NCBI GenBank assembly: GCA_002414865.1
Contig: DIAQ01000032.1
Span: 11,226-24,240, forward strand
DNA length: 13,015 bases
Origin: a candidate division Hyd24-12 bacterium UBA5074
GTDB taxonomy: Bacteria > Fermentibacterota > Fermentibacteria > Fermentibacterales > Fermentibacteraceae
Reading direction: 5' to 3'
Shown: piece by piece, positions 5,654 to 12,834 of the stretch
Layout: the number at the start of each line of letters is the position of its first letter
Numbering within the stretch: the first letter of the stretch is position 1
Program-made: the position numbers and the translations under genes
Notes under the pieces: generated by a model
What the model was told of the DNA's origin: nothing
What the model saw: the letters and a program-made list of their open reading frames with translations, nothing else
The model's database searches: none

Positions 5654-6295
5654 CTACTCCCCGGCCCCGCCGAGCCAGCCGCGCTCGACGCCGAAAATGA
5701 TCTTGAGGCTGGTCGCGAGCATACCGAAGCCGACGCCCAGCTCGATGGCCCTCTTGGCCGCCAGATTGGGGAACCTGAGGATCCACTGCCCTGTGTTGGG
5801 CAGCCAGCGTCCTGCGAGATCACCGATCGGGACCTGGGCCAGCATGACGAAGACGGCCGCCACGAGGAGCACGGTGGCCAGGAGGCTCTTCGCCCTGAAC
5901 GCGCGGAATGCGGCGCTGGCGATGTAGAAGGCCAGCATGCTGAACATGGTCGCCTGGATGGGTATCTGGACGCGGGAGTACATGAAGTCGAAGAAGCCCG
6001 GGCCGTCCGTGCCGCCGAGGAGCGAGCCGGGCAGCAGGGCGAACACCGGCATCAGGAACATCGGGAGGATGACGGCGAGGCTGTAGGCCCAGTTCGTCGA
6101 CTTCATCCTGATCTTGTACATGTGCACGCGGGTTACACTCCCGACGCCCAGTATCAGAGCGAAAGTCGCGACGATGGGGCCCCAGGAGGTGTAGTAGTTG
6201 AACACGTCCTGGGATATCCTGTGAGGGACGAAGTACTGGATGATCATTATCACGCCCCCGACGAGGGCGATCATGAGCGGTAGGCTCCTCTTCAC
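5654..6295 (-). CDS. polytopic membrane protein, 213 residues (membrane cluster gene 2)
   Basis: Function unknown. There are six predicted membrane segments, at roughly 5-24, 38-57, 71-90, 112-133, 137-156 and 183-201. A conserved-looking loop with GSVTRVHMYKIRMKSTNWAY (52-71) carries several basic residues and probably faces the cytoplasm. The start is a GTG at 6295 with GGGAG eight bases upstream; it lies 22 bases after the stop of the DUF6754-like gene, and the stop (TAG 5656-5654) touches the next gene's start region. The protein is similar in size and layout to the 209-residue protein at the end of the cluster, so the two could be paralogous membrane subunits, but I see no obvious sequence identity between them. 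Confidence 0.82.
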   Translation of the reverse strand: MKRSLPLMIALVGGVIMIIQYFVPHRISQDVFNYYTSWGPIVATFALILGVGSVTRVHMYKIRMKSTNWAYSLAVILPMFLMPVFALLPGSLLGGTDGPGFFDFMYSRVQIPIQATMFSMLAFYIASAAFRAFRAKSLLATVLLVAAVFVMLAQVPIGDLAGRWLPNTGQWILRFPNLAAKRAIELGVGFGMLATSLKIIFGVERGWLGGAGE

Positions 6296-6317
6296 CGCTT
6301 TTTCTCCCTTCCGCCCG

Positions 6318-7640
6318 TCATTCGAGGCTCGTGACGTCGATCAGGCCCTGCAGCTTCGCCAGCAGGGACTTCGACGGGTCCGCATACGATCCTGTCACCA
6401 GGTCGATGATGCACAGGAGGATGCCGATGGTTACGAATGTCATGACAATGCCCTTGCAGGCATCCTGGCCCTTCACCGCACCCACCTGCTTGGGCTCGCG
6501 GCCCAGGTATGCGCTGGCGGCGTACAGCTCCTCTCCAATCAGGGTGTAGTCACAGGTGGTGATGAAGAAGGGGAGCTGGGTTATGGCGTCGGTGCCGGCA
6601 ATCTGTATGGCTCCGGACAGGCTTCCCGTCTCGGCGAGAAGCAGCGACTCGGCCCAGAACATGCCCAGGTAGAAGTTGGTCGCAGGCTTCTCCCTGATCA
6701 TCAGGCCGTTGACTGCAGCCACATAGGCGAACTGGCTGTCGGTCACGAAGAACACGGAGTTGGCCTCGTAGGAGTCGGGCCTGCCGGCCTCCAGATAGGC
6801 CTGCTTCACGGCCTCTTCGGCCACCGTGAAGACGATCGGGTCGCGATTCGGAACGCGCAGAGGCGTCTGGTACTGGGCGACCTTCTTCGCAACCCGGCCC
6901 AGGATGGTCAGGCTGGCGATGGTCGCGACATCCTCGATGGAGGAGAGGCCAGGCACGTAGAGGATCGGCTTGCCCATCTCCGTGGCTCTGCCGATGGCCT
7001 CGTCTATGGCGTCGATGCCGGGGATGGGCCTGAGATACAGCTGATGGCCTGAAAGGGCTCTCTTGAAGTAGAAGAAGATCAGGCTGATGAAAAGCACGCA
7101 GCCCACCAGGACCTTCAGCTTCTCGGTGTGGAACCACTCGCCGGAGGCCACTGCGACAGGGCTGACGGAGGCTCCCTCTATCTGCCTGCCGTCGGTGGTG
7201 AGCACATCGATGCGGTACTCGTACGAAACCCCGGATTCCACGAGGAAATCTGGATCGTAGCCGTCGATGACGTCGGTGGTCGGGTCACCGAGAGGCACGT
7301 GTTTCACGATGGTCCACTGGCCGCCGAGGCTGTCCGGTGCGCCGGGTGTCCTGCGGAGGATGAGGTATGCCAGGACCGAGGCGCTGTCGGGAGATGGCTC
7401 GAAGGACACCGAGAGGTGGTCTCCTGCGTCGTTCGGCACGTCCGCAATACTCGTCAGCACCGCGGGCCGGACTTCGGGGAGCGCTTCGGCCACCTGGGCC
7501 GACGCGGCCGCGGCGAGGCTGTCCGACAGCAGCAGGAGGCTGTCGGGCGTTGCAGACGGCTCCGGAATGGCCTGGGCCCCCGCCGCTGTGGCGAGGAGGA
7601 GCGCCAGTCCCGCCGGGAGCAGGTTGACAGTCATGCGCAT
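6318..7640 (-). CDS. signal peptide - FnIII-like - TM - DUF6754-like membrane protein (membrane cluster gene 1)
   Basis: The protein has 440 residues. It has a signal peptide (3-24), a Ser/Ala-rich linker, then a fibronectin type III-like domain at about 62-165 (SVSFEPSPDSASVLAYLILRR-type strands; GVSYEYRIDVLTTDG at 137-151). A transmembrane segment at 175-192 is followed by a basic KR stop-transfer, and a large C-terminal region at 200-415 resembles DUF6754 (LRPIPGIDAIDEAIGRATEMG at 203-223, NGLMIREKPATNFYLGMF at 311-328, GEELYAASAYLGREPKQVG at 369-387). That name is from memory. The second hydrophobic segment at 397-415 may re-enter the membrane. The biochemical role of DUF6754 is unknown to me. 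ATG 7640 is 24 bases after the dehydrogenase stop; a second in-frame ATG at 7634 is possible. It leads the run of four membrane-protein genes, suggesting that it anchors a complex with an outward-facing FnIII module. Confidence 0.85.
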   Translation of the reverse strand: MRMTVNLLPAGLALLLATAAGAQAIPEPSATPDSLLLLSDSLAAAASAQVAEALPEVRPAVLTSIADVPNDAGDHLSVSFEPSPDSASVLAYLILRRTPGAPDSLGGQWTIVKHVPLGDPTTDVIDGYDPDFLVESGVSYEYRIDVLTTDGRQIEGASVSPVAVASGEWFHTEKLKVLVGCVLFISLIFFYFKRALSGHQLYLRPIPGIDAIDEAIGRATEMGKPILYVPGLSSIEDVATIASLTILGRVAKKVAQYQTPLRVPNRDPIVFTVAEEAVKQAYLEAGRPDSYEANSVFFVTDSQFAYVAAVNGLMIREKPATNFYLGMFWAESLLLAETGSLSGAIQIAGTDAITQLPFFITTCDYTLIGEELYAASAYLGREPKQVGAVKGQDACKGIVMTFVTIGILLCIIDLVTGSYADPSKSLLAKLQGLIDVTSLE

Positions 7641-7664
7641 AGGCCTGCCTTTCGAGGCGACGGG

Positions 7665-8579
7665 TTACTTGCCGAAGAACTCGGAGACGATCTTGACGAC
7701 TTCTCCGCCGACTCTGGTGGTGGCCCCCTCGGTGCCCGCACCTATGTGCGGCGTCGCGATCACCTTGTCGGAGGAGACAAGAGCCTTGTCGGCCGGCGGC
7801 TCGACCTCGAACACGTCCAGGCCTGCGGCGAACACCCTGCCCGAGTCGATCGCCTCGAGGAGCGCCTTCTCGTTGAGCACTCCTCCGCGCGCGCAGTTGA
7901 TTATGACGACCCCGCTCTTCATCATGCCGAACTGGGGCGAGTCGAGGAGGTTCTTCGTCTCCGCCGTCACCGGGATGTGCAGGCTGATGAAATCCGAGGT
8001 CCGGCAGAGCTGCTCCATGTCGACTTTCCTGGCTTCGAGGCCTGTCGGGTCCTCCACGAACGGATCGTAGAACTGGACCTTCATTTCGAAGGCCAGGGCC
8101 CGCTTCGCCACCTCGCGGGCGATGCGCCCGAAGCCGACCAGCCCGAGCGTGGAGTTCCAGAGCTCGAGGCCCTTGCTGAAGGTCTTCTTCTCCCACTTGC
8201 CTTCCTTGCAGGTGCGGTCGGCCCGGGAGATGAACCTGCAGGCGGCCAGCATGTGGGCCATGGCGAGCTCGGCGACGGCGATGGAGCTGGCGCCGGGTGT
8301 GTTCATGACCCTAGCTCCGAATTGTTTCGCAGCCTCCGCATCGATGTTGTCCATGCCCACTCCGCCCCTGATCACCAGCTTCAGCGATCCCGAAGCCTTC
8401 TCGAGGACGGGGCGGGTGACCTTGGTTGCGCTGCGGACGACCATGGCATCGAAGCCCGGGATCGTTTCGAGGAGTTCCTCGGGACTCATGCCGGGTTTCT
8501 CCACGACCTCGTGCCCCATCCCCCTTATCGCCTCGACGGCGTCGGCAGCAATGGGATCACAAACAAGGATCCTCGCCAT
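7665..8579 (-). CDS. serA: D-2-hydroxyacid dehydrogenase, probably short-form D-3-phosphoglycerate dehydrogenase
   Basis: The product is a 304-residue NAD-dependent dehydrogenase; the probable reaction is 3-phosphoglycerate to 3-phosphohydroxypyruvate, the first step of serine synthesis. The nucleotide-binding motif is LGLVGFGRIA at 145-154 (GxGxxA rather than the usual GxGxxG) with acidic D172 at the end of the next strand. The catalytic triad is R231 (NCARGG), E260 (DVFEVEP) and H278 (ATPHIG), with the same R-to-E spacing of 29 as in E. coli SerA. RGGVGMDNID (71-80) is typical of PGDH. There is no C-terminal ACT domain, so serine feedback by that route is not expected. ATG 8579 is preceded by AAGGAGG at a spacing of five, one of the strongest sites here. 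A related specificity such as glyoxylate or hydroxypyruvate reduction cannot be ruled out. It follows the transketolase pair by 84 bases. Confidence 0.9.
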   Translation of the reverse strand: MARILVCDPIAADAVEAIRGMGHEVVEKPGMSPEELLETIPGFDAMVVRSATKVTRPVLEKASGSLKLVIRGGVGMDNIDAEAAKQFGARVMNTPGASSIAVAELAMAHMLAACRFISRADRTCKEGKWEKKTFSKGLELWNSTLGLVGFGRIAREVAKRALAFEMKVQFYDPFVEDPTGLEARKVDMEQLCRTSDFISLHIPVTAETKNLLDSPQFGMMKSGVVIINCARGGVLNEKALLEAIDSGRVFAAGLDVFEVEPPADKALVSSDKVIATPHIGAGTEGATTRVGGEVVKIVSEFFGK

Positions 8580-8663
8580 TCCAACCTCCTTCCAGACCTG
8601 TGGGGTCCTGCCCCCTGCCTGACGACGATTTTCGATTCAAGCTAAAACAGGGGCACCGCGAAG

Positions 8664-9614
8664 TCAATCGCCCGTTCTTCTCCTATTCAGCAATGCATTG
8701 GCTTCCAACGCTATCCTCTCTGCGGTCAGACCGAGGGACGCGAGCAGCCCGGCCGGGTCCCCCGAGGCTCCGAAACGGTCCTCGACGCACACCGAAGCCA
8801 TCAGCCGGGGGCATCTTACCGCGAGGGCCTCCGCCACCGCCCCGAAGAGCCCCCCCGTCCTCTGGCAGTCGCAGGCGACGACGACGCCCCCGCAGCCGCG
8901 GGCGAGCGAGCAGATGATCTCCCCGGCGAGGGGCTTGATGGAGTAGGCGTTCACGACGGAGGCTCGGACGCCGCTCCCCGCCAGTATCCTCCCGGCCTCG
9001 GCGCAGGCGCCTGCCATCACCCCGGCACCGATCAGCAGCACATCCTCGCCAGTCTCGAGCACCTCCGCCCCTCCCGGGACCACTTCAGGGACGGTTTCGT
9101 GGAGCACGGGGACCGGATTCCGTCCGAAGCGGACATAGCAGGGGCCATCCAGGCGTGCCGCGAGGAGGGCGCAGGCCTCCGCCTGGGGAGCGTCCGACGG
9201 GACGAGCACCGTCATGCCGGGCAGGACGCGCATCAGCTCGATGTCCTCGAGGGCCTGATGAGTAGCTCCGTCGGGGCCGGCGCTGAGGCCGGCATGCGCC
9301 CCTCCGATCTTCACGCCGAGGCCCATGTGGCAGACCGTCGTCCTGATCTGCTCCCAGGCGCGCCCGGCGGCGAACACGGCATAACTCTCGACGAAGGGCA
9401 CCCGACCCGCGAGCGCGAGCCCCGCGGCGTGCCCGACCATGTCCTGCTCGCAGATCCCGAGCTGGAAGTACCTCGAGGGAAAGGCATCCGCGAACCTGCC
9501 GGCGCCCACGGAGCGGGAGATGTCGGCATCGAGCAGCACGACCCGGGGATCGGCCCCGGCGGCTGCGATGACCCCGTCCATCCATCCGTCCTTCGCAGCC
9601 CGCATCAGGGCCAT
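8664..9614 (-). CDS. transketolase, C-terminal subunit
   Basis: This 316-residue protein covers the pyrimidine-binding (Pyr) and C-terminal domains of transketolase. With the N-terminal subunit encoded just upstream it should form the thiamine-diphosphate enzyme that moves two-carbon ketol units in the pentose phosphate pathway. The key glutamate that activates the cofactor is E56 in GICEQDMVGHAAGLAL (53-68); AGPDGATHQALEDIELMR (112-129) is the other family hallmark, and the C-terminal domain has VLLIGAGVMAG and VVNAYSIKPL. ATG 9614 is chosen for the GAAGGG six bases upstream, giving a 10-base overlap with the stop of the N-terminal gene; ATG 9605 would give only a 1-base overlap but lacks a site. 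Length and split are usual for two-gene transketolases of archaea and many candidate phyla. A DXS-like role is less likely because the order and motifs fit transketolase. Confidence 0.92.
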   Translation of the reverse strand: MALMRAAKDGWMDGVIAAAGADPRVVLLDADISRSVGAGRFADAFPSRYFQLGICEQDMVGHAAGLALAGRVPFVESYAVFAAGRAWEQIRTTVCHMGLGVKIGGAHAGLSAGPDGATHQALEDIELMRVLPGMTVLVPSDAPQAEACALLAARLDGPCYVRFGRNPVPVLHETVPEVVPGGAEVLETGEDVLLIGAGVMAGACAEAGRILAGSGVRASVVNAYSIKPLAGEIICSLARGCGGVVVACDCQRTGGLFGAVAEALAVRCPRLMASVCVEDRFGASGDPAGLLASLGLTAERIALEANALLNRRRTGD

Positions 9615-10456
9615 CGCAGGCCCTTCTCCAGCTCGCGCAGGGCATCCCGCAGCTCTTCCGGCCCGGGGCACCTCCCATGCCATTCCGCGATCCCCTCCAT
9701 GAAGCTCACGCCCTTCCCCTTCACCGTCCGCGCGAGGACGACGGAAGGGAGGCCGCAGGAGCAGGCTTCGTCGAGAGCGGCCTCGAGTGAGCCGAAGGAA
9801 TGCCCGTCGGCCTCCAGGGGGTGCCAGCCGAACTCGAGCCACCTGCGCGAAAGCGAGCCGACAGGCTTTATGCCGTCGATGGGGCCTTCCAGCTGGAGCC
9901 CGTTGCAGTCGACCACGGCAACCAGGTTGGAGAGGCGGGCGGCGGCGGCTGTCGCGGCCGTCTCCCAGATACAGCCCTCCTGGAGCTCGCCGTCCCCGAG
10001 CAGGCAGTACACCCTCGGGCAGGACGGCTGCGAGGCCGGTCCGCATGCCAGCCCCCGGGCGAGCCCTGCCGCCACCGAAAAACCCTGCCCGAGGCTCCCC
10101 GTGGAGCAGTCGAGCCCGGGGAGGAGCCTCATGTCGGGGTGGCCCTGGAGCCTGGAGCCCGGAGCCCTGAGCGTGGACAGCTCGGCCGGGTCGAAGTAGC
10201 CACGGCGGGCGAGAACGGCATACAGGGCGGGGCAGGCATGCCCCTTCGAGAGCACGAACCTGTCCCTCCCGGACCACTCCGGCTCGTCGGGGCGGATGCG
10301 CATCCTCGCGAAGTAGAGATGGACCAGTATCTCGACGCAGGAGAGGGAGCCGCCGGGGTGACCTGAGCCGGCGGAGCAGATGCTCCGGAGAGCGTCCATC
10401 CTGACGGTCGCTGCAATCGACTGCAGATCGCGGAAATCCCCGGATCCCTGGTCCAT
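9605..10456 (-). CDS. transketolase, N-terminal subunit
   Basis: This 283-residue protein is the thiamine diphosphate (PP) domain half. Visible motifs are GSGHPGGSLS (30-39), FVLSKGHACPALY (67-79), HPD and CSTGSLGQGFSVAAGLA (117-133), and the metal/diphosphate motif GDGELQEGCIWE (154-165) ending at N185. WHG near 259-261 matches the substrate-side histidine region seen in transketolases. ATG 10456 has GAGGA at a spacing of six, and this site overlaps the helicase stop codon (10469-10467), so translation of the pair may be coupled to the helicase gene 10 bases away. Its stop overlaps the C-terminal subunit's start. The residues between the domains of one-chain transketolases are simply divided over the two genes; neither half appears truncated. 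Confidence 0.93.
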   Translation of the reverse strand: MDQGSGDFRDLQSIAATVRMDALRSICSAGSGHPGGSLSCVEILVHLYFARMRIRPDEPEWSGRDRFVLSKGHACPALYAVLARRGYFDPAELSTLRAPGSRLQGHPDMRLLPGLDCSTGSLGQGFSVAAGLARGLACGPASQPSCPRVYCLLGDGELQEGCIWETAATAAAARLSNLVAVVDCNGLQLEGPIDGIKPVGSLSRRWLEFGWHPLEADGHSFGSLEAALDEACSCGLPSVVLARTVKGKGVSFMEGIAEWHGRCPGPEELRDALRELEKGLRWP

Positions 10457-10466
10457 GGACGGTCCT

Positions 10467-12641
10467 CTATCCGAATGTCTCCCCTGGCGAGCCCTTCTCC
10501 TTCACCACCGGGATGGGAACATATCCTGTCAGGAGAATCTTGGGCTCGTCGAGACCGAAATCTATGGTGAGCTGCCATTCGCTCCCGCGCCTCGAGGCCG
10601 CCACGACTATCCCGAGTCCGTAGCGCGGGTGATGGACTACATTCCCTCTGCGGTAGACGGCGGTCCCCTCCTCCGGCCCGGCGACGGGCCTGCCCGGCGC
10701 AGCCGCAGAACCTCCGCTGGTTTCGGCAAGGAATCTCGACGGACCGTAGAGATGCGACCCAGGTCGCTGCCTGTGCAGGCAGTAGGTGAGGATGAGCCTC
10801 CTGCGGGCCCTGGTCATTCCGACATAGAGCAGCCTGCGCTCCTCCTCGAGGTCGGACGGCATCTGCTCGCCGGGTCTCACGAAAGGCAGGAGGCCTTCCT
10901 CCACCCCGGCCACGAAGACCGTGTCGAACTCCAGCCCCTTCGCGCAGTGCAGGGTCATGAAGCAGATCCTGTCGGCCGCCTCGTCGTACTCGTCGACGCT
11001 CGTCATGAGGCTGATGCGGGCCAGGAAGCCCGCGAGCCCGGCCCCCGGGCTGGCCAGATCGAAATCGTAGGCCGTGCGCCTGAACTCCTCCAGGTTCTGC
11101 ATCCTCGCCTCGTCCTCGGGATCGGGGCCGGAATACATCTCGAGCAGTCCCAGCTCGGCCAGGACCCGGTCGACCATCTCGGCGACCGGCGCGCCCTTCG
11201 CGGCCTCGCGCGAGATGGCGGGGACGACAGCCCCCAGGGCGCGCAGCGATTCCGACGCCTTCGAGGAGATGCCCTCCATCCTCTCGGTCATCTGGAGGAC
11301 GGAGAAGACGTCACTCCCCGACCTGTCGCACATCGCGAAGAAGGACTCCCGGCTCCTGTCCCCGATACCCCTGGGCGGCTTGTTCAGGACGCGCTCGAGG
11401 CTCATCCTGTCCATCGGATTCACCATGACCCTCAGCCATGCGATGAGATCCTTTATCTCCTCCCGCTCGTAGAAGCGGATGGAGCCGACTATCTGATAGG
11501 GGATGCCCGCCGAGAGGGCTGCACTCTCGAGCTCCCTGGACTGGGCGTTCGTCCTGTAGAGGACGGCCATGTTCCTGTACGGCGTTCCGGTCGAGTGTCG
11601 AATTTCCGACGCCTGCTCGAGTATCCACGCGGATTCCGCCTCGGGGCTGGCGAGGGCTCGGAGTCCGACCTCCTCCCCGCCGTCGCTGTCCGTCCAGAGC
11701 GTCTTGCCGTGCCTCCCCTCGTTGTGCGAGACGAGGGAGGACGCAGAGCGCAGGATGGGGGCCGTGGACCGGTAGTTCTGTTCGAGCCTGATTATCCTCG
11801 CGCCCGGGAAGTCTTCGCCGAACTCGAGGATGTTCCTCACCCTGGCGCCGCGCCATCCGTATATGGACTGGTCGTCGTCGCCCACGGCGCAGACGAGGGT
11901 GCCCGGACCCGTCAGCGCCAGCAGCAGCTCCTTCTGAGCCAGGTTCGTATCCTGGTACTCGTCCACGAGTATCCATCTGAACATCGAGGAGTAGCGGGCG
12001 AGAATGTCACTATTTTGCCGCAGTAGGTAGAGAGATACTGTCAATAGATCGTCGAAATCGAATGCCCCGTTGACGCGGAGCGAGGCGTCGTAGGAGGCGA
12101 ACAGCTCTGCAAGGCCCTTCTCGAAGGGAGTGGCGGCGCCTTCCAGCGCCTGCTCCGGACCGGTCAGAGCGTTCTTGCAGCGCGAGATCCATGCCTGAGC
12201 AGAGGATGGAGTGCAGCGGCCCGCGAGGGGCGACGACTTGAGGAGGCGCCTCACAAGGGCGCGCGAGTCGTCCGCATCGTAGATGCTGTAGTTCTCCGGC
12301 CAGCCGCCCCTGCCGGCCTCCCTGCGGAGGATCCACGCGCAGATGGAGTGGAAGGTGCCCATGCGGATGCGCGCCGCGCGCTCACCCAGGAGAGCCTTGA
12401 CGCGCACGGACATCTCCCCCGCCGCCTTGTTCGTGAAGGTGACGGCCAGGATGCGCCACGGCTCCGACGCGCCGCTCTCCACGAGGCGCGCCACCTTGCA
12501 GGTCAGGACGCGCGTCTTTCCGCTGCCTGCGCCTGCGAGCACCAGGAGGTGGCTGTCGAGATGCTCCACGGCCTCCTTCTGGGGCTCGTTGAGCACCAGT
12601 GGCCGATTTTCTGGCAAGGAAGTTGCTTCAGTTAAGGGCAT
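10467..12641 (-). CDS. UvrD/PcrA-type ATP-dependent DNA helicase (superfamily 1A)
   Basis: This is a 724-residue 3'-5' helicase for repair and replication-fork maintenance, acting in the cytoplasm. Motifs in order: Q-type NEPQ (18-21), Walker A GAGSGKT (37-43), TFTNKAAGEM (68-77), motif II LVDEYQDTN (225-233), motif III GDDDQSIYGWRGA (254-266), NYRS (289-292), IRFYEREEIKD (388-398), motif V MTLHCAKGLEFD, and motif VI RRLLYVGMTRARRRL. A C-terminal segment with VVHHPRYGLGIVV matches the tudor-like domain by which PcrA/UvrD bind RNA polymerase or DNA. The length is usual for PcrA. ATG 12641 has no clear Shine-Dalgarno, but the family's N-terminus begins about 16 residues later, so it is the best start. 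Codons for residues 198-213 are markedly AT-rich (see 12003-12050). The gene ends 10 bases before the transketolase gene. Confidence 0.96.
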   Translation of the reverse strand: MPLTEATSLPENRPLVLNEPQKEAVEHLDSHLLVLAGAGSGKTRVLTCKVARLVESGASEPWRILAVTFTNKAAGEMSVRVKALLGERAARIRMGTFHSICAWILRREAGRGGWPENYSIYDADDSRALVRRLLKSSPLAGRCTPSSAQAWISRCKNALTGPEQALEGAATPFEKGLAELFASYDASLRVNGAFDFDDLLTVSLYLLRQNSDILARYSSMFRWILVDEYQDTNLAQKELLLALTGPGTLVCAVGDDDQSIYGWRGARVRNILEFGEDFPGARIIRLEQNYRSTAPILRSASSLVSHNEGRHGKTLWTDSDGGEEVGLRALASPEAESAWILEQASEIRHSTGTPYRNMAVLYRTNAQSRELESAALSAGIPYQIVGSIRFYEREEIKDLIAWLRVMVNPMDRMSLERVLNKPPRGIGDRSRESFFAMCDRSGSDVFSVLQMTERMEGISSKASESLRALGAVVPAISREAAKGAPVAEMVDRVLAELGLLEMYSGPDPEDEARMQNLEEFRRTAYDFDLASPGAGLAGFLARISLMTSVDEYDEAADRICFMTLHCAKGLEFDTVFVAGVEEGLLPFVRPGEQMPSDLEEERRLLYVGMTRARRRLILTYCLHRQRPGSHLYGPSRFLAETSGGSAAAPGRPVAGPEEGTAVYRRGNVVHHPRYGLGIVVAASRRGSEWQLTIDFGLDEPKILLTGYVPIPVVKEKGSPGETFG
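12003..12050 (-). other. AT-rich codon patch inside the helicase gene
   Basis: This stretch of about 49 bases (roughly 20 of 49 G or C) encodes residues 198-213 and uses codons otherwise uncommon here, such as CTA, TTG, ACA, GTA, CAA, AAT, AGT and ATT, while flanking codons end mostly in G or C. The protein sequence stays normal for the family, and the frame is intact. Confidence 0.7.
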
Positions 12642-12834
12642 GATAGGGAAGTCGGATGTTCGCGGTCACAGATGCCCCGGGGTTCCGCCCCGGGTGCTGT
12701 CGGCCGTGTCTCCGGCGATCTCGGATCTGTCGGTTCCGGCGCATCTGCTCATTATCGGTCGGCCTGTCCCCTCCCAGGAGGCCAAATCGCCGGAGTAGAG
12801 GCGACACCCCCCGGAACCGGCCCTCTGCGGGCGG
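12642..12834 (-). other. intergenic region between deoC and helicase, nested inverted repeats
   Basis: No gene is supported here. On one strand, arms 12731-12739 and 12811-12819 pair perfectly (CGGTTCCGG with CCGGAACCG) and enclose two smaller stems, 12761-12765 with 12779-12783 and 12787-12791 with 12800-12804, giving a three-way-junction-like layout. A separate 7-bp hairpin, 12676-12682 with 12688-12694 and a 5-base loop, lies closer to the helicase. None has a T run in the minus direction. No recognisable promoter or Shine-Dalgarno for the helicase is seen. Confidence 0.45.

Noticed and set aside
3962..6283. 773-codon + strand open frame opposite the membrane cluster
   Set aside because: The translation is charged and His/Asp/Glu/Arg-rich, as expected for the complement of membrane-protein codons; no family pattern, no ribosome site.
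7128..8645. 505-codon + strand open frame opposite the dehydrogenase and DUF6754-like gene
   Set aside because: Antisense shadow of genes with clear motifs on the other strand.
8580..8663. Terminator or promoter between transketolase and dehydrogenase genes
   Set aside because: Only a short GGGG-N5-CCCC stem, a TTGAAT and a TTTT run are present, with no spacing that fits either signal.
10380..12026. 548-codon + strand open frame opposite the helicase
   Set aside because: Antisense shadow; the helicase motifs on the minus strand are unambiguous.
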